64,000 bases of DNA from Brevibacillus_H sp049846925 (GTDB lineage: Bacteria; Bacillota; Bacilli; Brevibacillales; Brevibacillaceae), in contig NZ_JBNCMT010000002.1 of NCBI RefSeq assembly GCF_049846925.1, positions 163,186-227,185 of the forward strand, in the 5' to 3' direction. Shown here one piece after another: positions 42,313 to 50,846 of this stretch; positions within the stretch are counted from its first letter, which is position 1, and the number at the start of each line of letters is the position of its first letter. The notes below the pieces were generated by a model that was not told where the DNA came from, did no database searches, and saw only the letters and a program-made list of their open reading frames with translations. Made by a program: the position numbers and the translations under genes.

Positions 42313-44825
42313 TTATTTACTAATTCATTTGCTTCGCTTTGCATCTTTACATAGTTCTCCAGCAAGGTATCAAAGGGAACCGGCTTGCCAAACAGGTAGC
42401 CCTGAATCTGGTAACAGTCATTTTGGCGGAGAAACTCCATCTGGCTCTTCTCTTCTACTCCTTCTGCAATAACTTCAATTAGTAGATGTCGTGCCATCGA
42501 AATAATCATTGAGACAATGGCGGCATTATTTTGGTCAAAGATTACATTTCTGACGAATGACTGGTCAATCTTAAGCCGATCAATGGGCAACTGGTTGAGA
42601 TAATTCAGAGATGAGTACCCTGTACCAAAGTCGTCAATGCTAATCTTCACGCCAAGTTTTTTCAGAGACGCAAGCCTCTCAAGGGCATGATTGATATTCA
42701 TGGCCATACTTTCTGTTATTTCCAGCTCCAATTTGCTGGCAGAAATACCCGTTTCAGCGATAACTTCCTCTACCATCTCCACCAAATCCTGATGGTAGAA
42801 CTGGCGAGTAGATAAATTCACTGCCAGGCTGATCTGTGGATTCCCTAGATCCTGCAACTGTCGTAAATGTCGGCAGGCGGTGCGCAGTACCCACTCACCT
42901 ATCGGGATAATCAGTCCAGTCTCTTCGGCAATAGGTATAAATTGAGCGGGTGAAATTAACCCTCTTGTCGGATGTTTCCATCGAAGCAATGCTTCAATGG
43001 CGATAATTTCACCCGATCTCGTATCCACTTGCGGCTGATAGACCAAAAACAATTCGTTATACTCCAGTGCTTTATGCAGATCATTTTCCAGAACCAGTCT
43101 GTCCATCGATTGTTCATTCATCGAAGGATGATAGAATTGGTAGCTCTGAATCTTTTTGTGTGCTTCCATCATAGCAATGTTTGCGTGTTTTAACAGCGTT
43201 CCTTCGTCCTGTCCGTCCTGCGGATATACGGCTATCCCTATGTTTACCATTACATTAAAGGAAAGATGCTGGACGGTCATTGGCTCCTGAAATAATTTCG
43301 TAATTCGGCTGCACACCGCTTCCATTTCGCTCCCATTGTCAATAGAAGGTATAAAGACGACAAACTCATCTCCCCTTACTCTGCTTAACAGCCGTTCCGG
43401 TTGAACAATTTGTCCCAATCTTTCAGAAACGGCAATTAACAGCAAATCTCCGAAATTATGTCCCAGTGACTCATTGATCTGTTTAAATCTTTCAATATCA
43501 ATTAACAGCACTGCCGCTTTTTTATTTGGTTGCTGGGAAATCACTTCTCTGATTTTTTCGTTGAGACAGCGCAAGTTTGGCAGCCCCGTCAAGTTATCAT
43601 GATAGGCCAAATAGGAAATGAGCTCCTGCGCCTTTTTTTGTTGTGTGATATCTCGAAAAACTGTGATGATTCCTTTTGCTTTCCCATCTTCAATCAATGG
43701 TGTAGCTACATAAGAGACGGGCAAAAGCGTATTATCCTTGCAACAAAACTCATCGCTAGGAACCCAGATTTTCTCGTGCGTCACGCCGACATTCAGGATC
43801 GGACACTCTCCTGGTAGATAAATAGATTCCCCGGAAGGCCTTCGGTGAATGATCGTATGACATCGTTTTCCTTCCAGCTCTTTCTGCGTCCATTGCAGAA
43901 GCTTCTCCGCCTCAGGATTCATGTATATCAAACGACTGTCCGCATCCATGACGAACACGCCTTCCCCCATATTAGAGGTAATCGAGTGTAGAAATTTCTC
44001 TGTTTCTTTCTGCTTTCGGAAAGGGATTTCTACAGAAGTTTGATAGATCGCTCGCAGTAAAAAAACAAACCCGATAAGCTGGAACAAATGGCCCATAAAA
44101 ATCGTAATATCATAAACGTTCTTGTAGGTAATAAACAAGATGTCTCCTATCATGAGGTAAACAGACATGATCAAGAGAGATGAGTAAAAAATAGAATGAA
44201 TCTCTCGCTTTGCTCCGATATAGATGACAAACAGAAATTGCAGTGTCAGTGCAAAAAGCTGCAAACCATTTTTGAGTGCCGTTGTTCCTACACCATCAAT
44301 GACCAGTTCCGGCAACAGCGAGTTTGGAGCAAAAAGGATTGCGATCCAGAGAAACGAATAACAAAGCGAAAATGCATACGCTAACCACCTGATTTGTCTC
44401 TGAATCTTCTTTTCCGCCAGCATGACGATGGCAACAATCAATGAGGCTTGTGTCAATCGTGCCGCCATGTAAAACCAGGTCGCTCGAAAGGCTGAACTTT
44501 CTTCTAGAAAAAAGGGCATGCCCTTATAAGTCACTGTATGACAAAGCTCCAGAATGCCAATGGAAAAAAACATAGCTCCCAACCACAAACGATGGCTCGA
44601 CAACGTATGCGGAAAGATCATCCACGCCTGCAGAGCAATCGCAAAGGACACCGTGATAATTAAAATTTCTATTATTAAATGGACGGATATATAGTTATGC
44701 TCTTCAAAAATTCCATATAATGCATCCCGAAAGATAAAAGCACCAAGTAAAAGAATTATGGAAAACAGAATTACCAGACCATTTTGTCTCCAAAATTCCC
44801 TTTTGCTATCTCTTCTGTTTATCAT
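42282..44825 (-). CDS. MASE3-PAS-GGDEF-EAL protein, probably a c-di-GMP phosphodiesterase
   Basis: 847 aa. Seven to eight N-terminal membrane helices (about 10-275) with the MASE3-type segment CHTVTYKGMPFF, then PAS (about 285-400), GGDEF and EAL. The cyclase active site reads RGDEF: the first Gly is Arg, which normally abolishes synthesis, and no RxxD I-site is seen at its usual place (QPERLLSRVRGDEF). The EAL half is intact (IAIEALLRWKHP, LEITESMAMN, DDFGTGYSSLNYL). So it is likely a degrader, perhaps with GTP as a modulator. Confidence 0.9.
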   Translation of the reverse strand: MINRRDSKREFWRQNGLVILFSIILLLGAFIFRDALYGIFEEHNYISVHLIIEILIITVSFAIALQAWMIFPHTLSSHRLWLGAMFFSIGILELCHTVTYKGMPFFLEESSAFRATWFYMAARLTQASLIVAIVMLAEKKIQRQIRWLAYAFSLCYSFLWIAILFAPNSLLPELVIDGVGTTALKNGLQLFALTLQFLFVIYIGAKREIHSIFYSSLLIMSVYLMIGDILFITYKNVYDITIFMGHLFQLIGFVFLLRAIYQTSVEIPFRKQKETEKFLHSITSNMGEGVFVMDADSRLIYMNPEAEKLLQWTQKELEGKRCHTIIHRRPSGESIYLPGECPILNVGVTHEKIWVPSDEFCCKDNTLLPVSYVATPLIEDGKAKGIITVFRDITQQKKAQELISYLAYHDNLTGLPNLRCLNEKIREVISQQPNKKAAVLLIDIERFKQINESLGHNFGDLLLIAVSERLGQIVQPERLLSRVRGDEFVVFIPSIDNGSEMEAVCSRITKLFQEPMTVQHLSFNVMVNIGIAVYPQDGQDEGTLLKHANIAMMEAHKKIQSYQFYHPSMNEQSMDRLVLENDLHKALEYNELFLVYQPQVDTRSGEIIAIEALLRWKHPTRGLISPAQFIPIAEETGLIIPIGEWVLRTACRHLRQLQDLGNPQISLAVNLSTRQFYHQDLVEMVEEVIAETGISASKLELEITESMAMNINHALERLASLKKLGVKISIDDFGTGYSSLNYLNQLPIDRLKIDQSFVRNVIFDQNNAAIVSMIISMARHLLIEVIAEGVEEKSQMEFLRQNDCYQIQGYLFGKPVPFDTLLENYVKMQSEANELVNKGVSHVGKTT

Positions 44826-44978
44826 GCTTTGAATCCCTTCTCGAATGTTGTATGTATGAGGACTATATAATTAGTGCACAGAGGACTTTATACCTATCTT
44901 GAATGAACAAGCTTATTTAATCAAGATCACTCGGATATAGTTCATAATCTTCTCAAAAAGTGTGGGATGACTAAAAAA

Positions 44979-45028
44979 AGACTTTTCCAATGCTGGTTCA
45001 TCTAAAAACCAGCGATTGAAAAAGTCTT
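44979..45028 (-). terminator. Terminator of the SUKH-region genes
   Basis: AAGACTTTT...CAATGCTGGTT pairs with AACCAGCGATTG...AAAAAGTCTT; T-run on the minus strand. The gene stop is inside the stem. Confidence 0.8.
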
Positions 45029-45556
45029 GTAGTATTGTTCATGTATTTTCCTGAGTGAAGGCAGAAACCTCATTGCGCCCTCTGGTTCACTGATCTGCTC
45101 GATGTTAAACCGGTGAATCCGCAACCATTCCAGGGCAATATCTCCCAGGTCATAATCCTCAGCCAGCCGATAGATGGCTTCCTCCAGGTTCATTCCCAGC
45201 CAACTGTACTGCCCTTCGCTATCTAGTATAGCGACGGGTGGATTGTCACGATTGCTGCTAGCCAAGTCAATAGCGAGGTATTCTTGATTGTCAGTGATCG
45301 CAAAAAAACCCAACCGTTCAAATAACTGATGGTGCGCTTTGATATTACACGCGATATCTTTTGATTCTTTCATAAATTGTTCGCCGTAATCCTCCATTAA
45401 CAAATCCAGGGAGGTGATGAGTTGTCTGATTCTGCAGCAGCCAACCAAAAAATCCTGTTCATCCTCCCATACATCCCAGAGTTTCACCAAGCTCTTGGGG
45501 ACTGGATTTCCATGAAAACACTTCATCATCAACTCTGTCTGATCAACTAGCCTCAT
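45002..45556 (-). CDS. Hypothetical protein, possibly SUKH-like
   Basis: 184 aa from the ATG at 45556 (GGAGGGC upstream). The middle part LGFFAITDNQEYLAIDLASS followed by NPPVAILDSEGQYSWLGMNLEEA resembles the core of SMI1/KNR4 (SUKH) folds, but the match is weak. It follows a clear SUKH gene by 44 bp on the same strand. SUKH proteins are often immunity proteins for polymorphic toxins; no toxin gene is seen here. Confidence 0.6.
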   Translation of the reverse strand: MRLVDQTELMMKCFHGNPVPKSLVKLWDVWEDEQDFLVGCCRIRQLITSLDLLMEDYGEQFMKESKDIACNIKAHHQLFERLGFFAITDNQEYLAIDLASSNRDNPPVAILDSEGQYSWLGMNLEEAIYRLAEDYDLGDIALEWLRIHRFNIEQISEPEGAMRFLPSLRKIHEQYYKTFSIAGF

Positions 45557-45600
45557 TTCAGCCCTCCATGTAACAATTCTTTTCAACTGTTTTCGTCATG

Positions 45601-46194
45601 TTAGTAAGAAATCAGCTTCGTCTCAAAGTACATCTCGTTGGAGTCAATCTTGTAGACTTTATAGTGTCCTTCCTCCACGGTGCTCAAAAACGCTTCGAAC
45701 CACATCGTGAAATTATCGGCAAATACCTTGCGAGTATCGCCATCGTGATCAAATAAAATGATCTGTCCTACCTTTCCGTTATCTGCTGGGTCTGCATCAA
45801 TACAATATAAGCTGCTACCGTCACGAACCAGAAATGGCACCCAGTGTCGATTCCACATCATCGGCTTCACATGCCCTTGTGAAGTTATTTCAAATTCGAC
45901 GCCCCCGATTTCAAAATCTCGCTGCAAGCTGTTCCAGTCTTCCCAGGTCTGTATGACATCTTTTATCGATAGCAGTGTCCAGCCACCCAGCAACCCTTCA
46001 ACACCTGTCTCTTGATGGGACTTTTGTCCGTTATGGATACGTAAGAATTCACGATAATCTTCCGGCAATGAAAAACCCAATGTCTGCTCCAACTCTGAAA
46101 TTTCTTCTGCTGTAGCACCTTTGTTCAGACAATCCTTCAAATGGGGAAAGTTTTGCTCAACCCATGTGTAGTATTTCTCCAATCGTTCTTTCAT
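45601..46194 (-). CDS. SMI1/KNR4 (SUKH-1) family protein
   Basis: 197 aa from the ATG at 46194 (AAGGAAGGC upstream). The SUKH pattern is clear: GATAEEISELEQTLGFSLPEDYREFLRIHNGQ, then WVPFLVRDGSSLYCIDADP and GQIILFDHDGDTRKVFADNFTMWFEAFL. Members bind partner proteins, frequently toxins. Probably co-transcribed with the next gene. Confidence 0.85.
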   Translation of the reverse strand: MKERLEKYYTWVEQNFPHLKDCLNKGATAEEISELEQTLGFSLPEDYREFLRIHNGQKSHQETGVEGLLGGWTLLSIKDVIQTWEDWNSLQRDFEIGGVEFEITSQGHVKPMMWNRHWVPFLVRDGSSLYCIDADPADNGKVGQIILFDHDGDTRKVFADNFTMWFEAFLSTVEEGHYKVYKIDSNEMYFETKLISY

Positions 46195-46375
46195 TGTTCT
46201 GCCTTCCTTCATATGATACTGTTGCTGCTTTTGCTTGTAATCCAAGGATATGTCATTTGAAAGGGGAAATCTGTAATCAGCACTACAAAATCGGTTGCAC
46301 ATCTGCCCATTTTCATACATCTAATAAAGTAGGCAGCGCAGTTACAAAAAACACGACAACATTGAGGTGTAAGTG

Positions 46376-46987
46376 ATGATTGAGGTAGTGGGAGAAGGCA
46401 GGATTTCAACAGCACCTGATCAAGCAATAATTACGCTCGGGGTAATGACCGAGGGACAAAATCTGGAGGCAGTCCAAAAAGAAAACAATGAAAAAACAGC
46501 CAATATCATACGTTCTCTTATGGCAATGGGTATACCCAAAGAAGATATCAAGACATCCGAATACAGAATCGACACCATGTATGATTATGTGGAGGGGAGA
46601 CAAATTTTTCGTGGATACAGGGTTACCCATCTCCTGCAAATCACGATCAATCAGGTTGGCTTGACAGGACGTGTCGTCGATACAGCCGTTTCTCAAGGAG
46701 CGAATACCATTTCCAATATCCAGTTCACGGTATCCAAACCGGATGCATTTTATAATCGAGCACTATCCCTTGCCTATAAGGACAGTTTGTCAAAAGCAAC
46801 TACTCTCGCAAGCACAATGGGAGTTGTCTTATCCAAGGTTCCTGCAAGCGTCCAAGAATTGACACAAGGATCAGTTGCTCCTGTTCCCTATCAAGCAGGT
46901 ATGCAAGCCAAAGCATTATCGACTCCGATCCAGCCAGGCGAAGTGGAGATCGTCGCAAGGGTATTGGTGAAATATTATTTTCAATAA
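46376..46987 (+). CDS. SIMPL-domain (DUF541) protein
   Basis: 203 aa, ATG six bases after GAGGTG. Starts with the family motif IEVVGEGRISTAPDQAIITLGVMTEG and contains the long helix NNEKTANIIRSLMAMGIPKEDIKTSEYRI. No signal peptide is seen. The biochemical role of the family is unclear. A truncated copy lies at 41883-42203. Confidence 0.87.
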   Translation: MIEVVGEGRISTAPDQAIITLGVMTEGQNLEAVQKENNEKTANIIRSLMAMGIPKEDIKTSEYRIDTMYDYVEGRQIFRGYRVTHLLQITINQVGLTGRVVDTAVSQGANTISNIQFTVSKPDAFYNRALSLAYKDSLSKATTLASTMGVVLSKVPASVQELTQGSVAPVPYQAGMQAKALSTPIQPGEVEIVARVLVKYYFQ

Positions 46988-47000
46988 CAAAAGCGAAAAA

Positions 47001-47037
47001 AACCATCCTCTCAGAAAATCTGAAAAGGATGGTTCTA
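47001..47037. terminator. Bidirectional terminator between the SIMPL gene and cheV
   Basis: AACCATCCT (47001-47009) pairs with AGGATGGTT (47026-47034); an A-run lies before it and TCTATCTT after. Confidence 0.75.
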
Positions 47038-47047
47038 TCTTCACCAT

Positions 47048-47947
47048 CTATTGAACAAGCTCATCTACTACTTTAATTAAATTAACGATATCCGGTTTGC
47101 TAAGCTGGGCATTGGCACCGACTTGCTCTCCTTTATGACGAAGCTCATCAGAGATCAGTGATGAGAAAATGACCACTGGCATATCTCTCAGTTTCGGATG
47201 ATCTTTGACTCTCTTTGTCAGGTGAAGCCCGTCCATCTGCGGCATCTCAATATCTGTGATCATCAACTGCACGAAATCTTTTATTCTGTCTTGATTCGCT
47301 TCCAATGCATCCCAGGCTTCTTTTCCATCCCGACAGAAGTACAGATTGGAGTAACCTGCCTCACTCAATGTTTCCTCCAATAATTTTCGCAGAATGGCCG
47401 AGTCCTCTGCAATCATGATTTTCTTGGTTGAGCGCTGTCTTGGACCAAGATCCTTCAACTGTCCTTTGTGAATACCAGACGCAGGGTTCATGTCTACTAC
47501 AATTTTTTCAAAGTCTAGTAAAAGTACCATCTTGTCTGGGAATTTGATAACCCCTACGAGTCCACCTTTTTCTCCCTGAGCAAGGTCAGTCGGCTTCTCA
47601 ATGTCAGTCCATGAGATTCGGTGAATGCGAGACACAGCATGTACGTGGAAAGCCACTTTCAACTGATTCATTTCCGTGATAATGTATCTGTCTTCAGCTT
47701 GTGGTTCTCTTGGCGGATACCCGAGAACCTTTGCCAAATTAATTACTGGCAGTATCTCCCCTCGTAAATGAATCACTCCTGAAAGGGATGGATGGCTGTT
47801 AGGGAGCTTGGTAGGAGGCATCAAGGCAATGATTTCTCTCACTTTAATCACGTTAATCCCATAGTGCTCGTTGCCAATTGTAAATTCAACAATTTCCAAT
47901 TCGTTGGTGCCACTTTCCAACAAAATACCTTTTGAATCTCGTTCCAT
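47048..47947 (-). CDS. cheV: Chemotaxis coupling protein CheV
   Basis: 299 aa. CheW domain (about 15-155: FTIGNEHYGINVIKVREII, HLRGEILPVINLAKVLG) followed by a response-regulator domain with the phospho-Asp in LMITDIEMPQMDG and the switch FSSLISDE. CheV couples receptors to CheA and takes part in adaptation. Single gene. Confidence 0.95.
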   Translation of the reverse strand: MERDSKGILLESGTNELEIVEFTIGNEHYGINVIKVREIIALMPPTKLPNSHPSLSGVIHLRGEILPVINLAKVLGYPPREPQAEDRYIITEMNQLKVAFHVHAVSRIHRISWTDIEKPTDLAQGEKGGLVGVIKFPDKMVLLLDFEKIVVDMNPASGIHKGQLKDLGPRQRSTKKIMIAEDSAILRKLLEETLSEAGYSNLYFCRDGKEAWDALEANQDRIKDFVQLMITDIEMPQMDGLHLTKRVKDHPKLRDMPVVIFSSLISDELRHKGEQVGANAQLSKPDIVNLIKVVDELVQ

Positions 47948-48108
47948 GAAAATCCACTCCCATCAGTAAGAAAAATAAATCCAATAAAATATAAATTACA
48001 AAAAACTCGTTAAGATATTACCAGTGTAAGTTTTCTACCCCTCTGGAGACAATCATAAACCATGGAGATTCCATGAAATTATAGAATACCCGCCCGACCC
48101 AACTAAAA

Positions 48109-48138
48109 AAACCCAGCCTCGTACGTAAGGCTGGGCTT
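48109..48138 (-). terminator. Terminator of the eut operon
   Basis: CCCAGCCT (48112-48119) pairs with AGGCTGGG (48128-48135); TTTTTTT on the minus strand. It closes the operon after the permease gene. Confidence 0.88.
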
Positions 48139-48148
48139 ACTTCATCTT

Positions 48149-49702
48149 TTACATAGTAACAGATTCATCTGAGTCGCGAAACTCTGCTTCTTTCTTCAAA
48201 ATTTCTTCCATTGATACGTTGAGCGCACCCTGTGGTCCCTCAAAGTGATTTTTATAGTACCCGAAGTCCATAATCAGCAGTAAAACAAACATCCCAATCA
48301 GGGCATAGGCAGCAATTTCATTCGGCGGAATCACCATGATGATGCAGATAAATACGATCCAAATCAGGCTGAGAATATTGATGGGCTTGCTCCAGTTGCC
48401 CAGATTCCACGGCCCCAGATGCTTATCCTGGAATAACCCGTTTGCTTGAGCTCTCAGTTTGAGATAAATCGGAATGCCGTATGCCACATATAACCCGACC
48501 ACACTGACTGCCGTGAGGAATGCGATGGTTGTATAGGCTGTATCAGGATTTACCGTTTTCATAATGTAGTCAAACAGCGCAAGAGCAAAAGAGAGGATAA
48601 CGACAAGCCAGATCGCTTTGGCAGGTGTCCGGTATTTTCTGGAGATTTCCGCCCAGTGTCTGCTGAGTGGCATGCCGTTATCCCGTGAAAACGCATACAT
48701 CATTCGAGAGAAAGAAGTAACGGAAGACAGACCGCAGAAGAACATGGCGATCGTCACCAGCCAGAGGACAGCGGAACCAAATGTGCCGCCTAGTGCTTCA
48801 CTGATAACGTAAATGAAGGCGTTCGGAGCACTCGCAGCGGCTCCAGCATCTCTGATCGAGAGAGTGACAAAAGCGAGCATGATAAATCCGAATACGAACG
48901 AGAAGGCCACGGAACTGAAGATTCCCCATGGTGCACGTACCCGAGGATTGACTGTTTCCTCAATTGTATGAGCAGATGCATCATACCCCGTGAACGTCCA
49001 CTGCGCCTGCAACAATCCGATCAGGAATGCGAGGGCATACGGCTTTTCAGAGAAAGTCTGCCCCACCTGAAAGAGGTATTCTACAGGCTGCAGGCTGTCT
49101 TTGCTAAAGAACGCAAGACTTGCCACCACAACGGCCACCACACCAATGTGATACCAGGCAGAGAAGTCATTTAAAATGGCAACGATCCGGATTCCGATAT
49201 GATTCAAAATACCGTGTAATAAGAGCGTGATTGAAAATACAATCAGGGTCGTTGTCAAAGTAGACTCATAGCCCAAGGTGGAAGCCAGCAAAGGATCTGC
49301 AAACAAGGCGAAGGAATAGTCAATCCCCGCCACGATACCGATTTGTCCAATCAAGTTGATCCAGGCTGTATACCAGCCCCACCGTTTGCTCCCGAGAATG
49401 GCAGCCCAATGGTACAGTGCCCCTGCGGTCGGAATCGCTGACGACAACTCAGCCATCGATGCAGCAATCAGCAGAACGAACAAAGCGACAATCGTCCAGC
49501 CAAATCCCATCATGCCCGAGCCGCCGTACAACAACCCATGTCCATAAAGGGATACCGCACCCGTTAAAATGGAGATGATGGAAAAAGAGATCGCAAAGTT
49601 GGAAAATCCGCCCATATCTCGCAAAAGCTCTTGTGCATAGCCGAATTGATGAAGGTACTGCTTATCTTCTTGCAGTTGACTCTTTTTATCGATATCCTCC
49701 AT
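48149..49702 (-). CDS. APC-superfamily amine/amino-acid permease, probable ethanolamine importer
   Basis: 517 aa with about 12 membrane helices. The APC signature is visible (GGFSNFAISFSIISILTGAVSLYGHGL, then GQIGIVAGIDYSFA and the conserved TGYDASAHTIEETVNPR). This is the amino acid/choline (ACT)-like branch. As the last gene of the eut operon, where EutH or an Eat-type permease is expected, ethanolamine is the likely substrate; that is inferred from position only. Confidence 0.85.
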   Translation of the reverse strand: MEDIDKKSQLQEDKQYLHQFGYAQELLRDMGGFSNFAISFSIISILTGAVSLYGHGLLYGGSGMMGFGWTIVALFVLLIAASMAELSSAIPTAGALYHWAAILGSKRWGWYTAWINLIGQIGIVAGIDYSFALFADPLLASTLGYESTLTTTLIVFSITLLLHGILNHIGIRIVAILNDFSAWYHIGVVAVVVASLAFFSKDSLQPVEYLFQVGQTFSEKPYALAFLIGLLQAQWTFTGYDASAHTIEETVNPRVRAPWGIFSSVAFSFVFGFIMLAFVTLSIRDAGAAASAPNAFIYVISEALGGTFGSAVLWLVTIAMFFCGLSSVTSFSRMMYAFSRDNGMPLSRHWAEISRKYRTPAKAIWLVVILSFALALFDYIMKTVNPDTAYTTIAFLTAVSVVGLYVAYGIPIYLKLRAQANGLFQDKHLGPWNLGNWSKPINILSLIWIVFICIIMVIPPNEIAAYALIGMFVLLLIMDFGYYKNHFEGPQGALNVSMEEILKKEAEFRDSDESVTM

Positions 49703-49726
49703 ACGTATTCCTCCCTTCTGCTGTTT

Positions 49727-49861
49727 TTAATTTTTCTTGGCTCCGATAAAGCTTTCATGTTTGTGCTCTTGAAACTCACGTACTCCCTGGTTAGCTTTGA
49801 CAGCAATTCCGATGGCTACAGCAACCGTAACCAACACGAGCAGAATCCCCAGAGTCAACAT
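49727..49861 (-). CDS. 44-aa membrane peptide between eutC and the permease
   Basis: ATG at 49861 six bases after GGGGGG. One hydrophobic helix (LGILLVLVTVAVAIGIAV), then a charged tail ending GAKKN. It is 24 bp before the permease gene and 55 bp after eutC, all on the same strand. It looks like a small transporter accessory subunit; no family can be confirmed. Confidence 0.65.
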   Translation of the reverse strand: MLTLGILLVLVTVAVAIGIAVKANQGVREFQEHKHESFIGAKKN

Positions 49862-49916
49862 GTTCATCCCCCCTTTCTTGGCTGGTTGTCCTTCGCTTAC
49901 CTCAATCTCTCTAGTG

Positions 49917-50786
49917 CTACAGATTCAATCGGACACCACTTGCTTTTTGTTCCAGCATTTTGGTGAGCACTGTACCGATGTGTGCCCCTGCTTCTACCGG
50001 TTGAGTGCCTCCCGGGTGAATGTTGGAGATAACCGTCCGATCAGATTCAATCATTCCCTTTCTCGGTCGGAAGCACATGTATGCACTCATGGAATTTGCG
50101 GTAACCAAGCCCGGTCGCTCCCCAATCAACAGAACGAGTACTTCCGGCTCAATGATTTCTCCGATGTGATCCATGCAGGCGACCCTCCCCCCTTTGACAA
50201 AAAAGGGAGTTCCCCAGCTTAGTCCGTATGTTCGAAGAGAGTCAAGGAGTGCAGGATACACGTCTCGCAAATTTGCTTCCACTGCGTTCGCACTTAGGCC
50301 ATCGGAGACGACGATTTGCACTTGTGGTCGCAGTTTGCATTTTTGTTTAAGCAGCGTTACACCATCCTCTGCAATCACTCTGCCTAAATCGGGACGCTTC
50401 AGATAGACTTCTGTATTTTGATGGGTGGTTTCTACGGTAAACATTCCAAACTCATCCAGCAATTCCGTGCTCACTTCTCCATACACAGCATCTACTGCCG
50501 CTGCGTGATCACACCGTAATTGCAGCATGGTGCGGGTTAGCGGACGAGCGCCCGTCCTCCACACCCCGATCCGGGCTGGAGTACTGTCCAGCAACTCCTG
50601 CATCCCTTCCCTCCACCGAGGCTCTGGGACATTGGACTCTCGTTTCGGTTTCGGTTCGCTGACAGGGACAGGCGGACTTTCAGGTGGACTTTCCTGTGTA
50701 TGAGGATGTGTCTGTCCATCCGAACCTTGATCCATTTTTTTCTGAATTGCTGCAAGCACTTTGTCTACAAGAATTTCCAACTCCAT
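49917..50786 (-). CDS. eutC: Ethanolamine ammonia-lyase small subunit EutC
   Basis: 289 aa from the ATG at 50786. The N-terminal region has a hydrophilic Pro/Glu-rich linker (about residues 20-55), then the catalytic part (DSTPARIGVWRTGARPLTRTMLQLRCDHAAAVDAV, then VLLIGERPGLVTANSMSAYM). With EutB it forms the adenosylcobalamin enzyme that splits ethanolamine into acetaldehyde and ammonia. The amphipathic N-terminus probably targets it to the microcompartment. Confidence 0.96.
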   Translation of the reverse strand: MELEILVDKVLAAIQKKMDQGSDGQTHPHTQESPPESPPVPVSEPKPKRESNVPEPRWREGMQELLDSTPARIGVWRTGARPLTRTMLQLRCDHAAAVDAVYGEVSTELLDEFGMFTVETTHQNTEVYLKRPDLGRVIAEDGVTLLKQKCKLRPQVQIVVSDGLSANAVEANLRDVYPALLDSLRTYGLSWGTPFFVKGGRVACMDHIGEIIEPEVLVLLIGERPGLVTANSMSAYMCFRPRKGMIESDRTVISNIHPGGTQPVEAGAHIGTVLTKMLEQKASGVRLNL

Positions 50787-50846
50787 GTTCAATCACTTCC
50801 CCCCTTCCAAGACTTCTCCCTCACTTTTTTCGTTGCCGGTACACGA

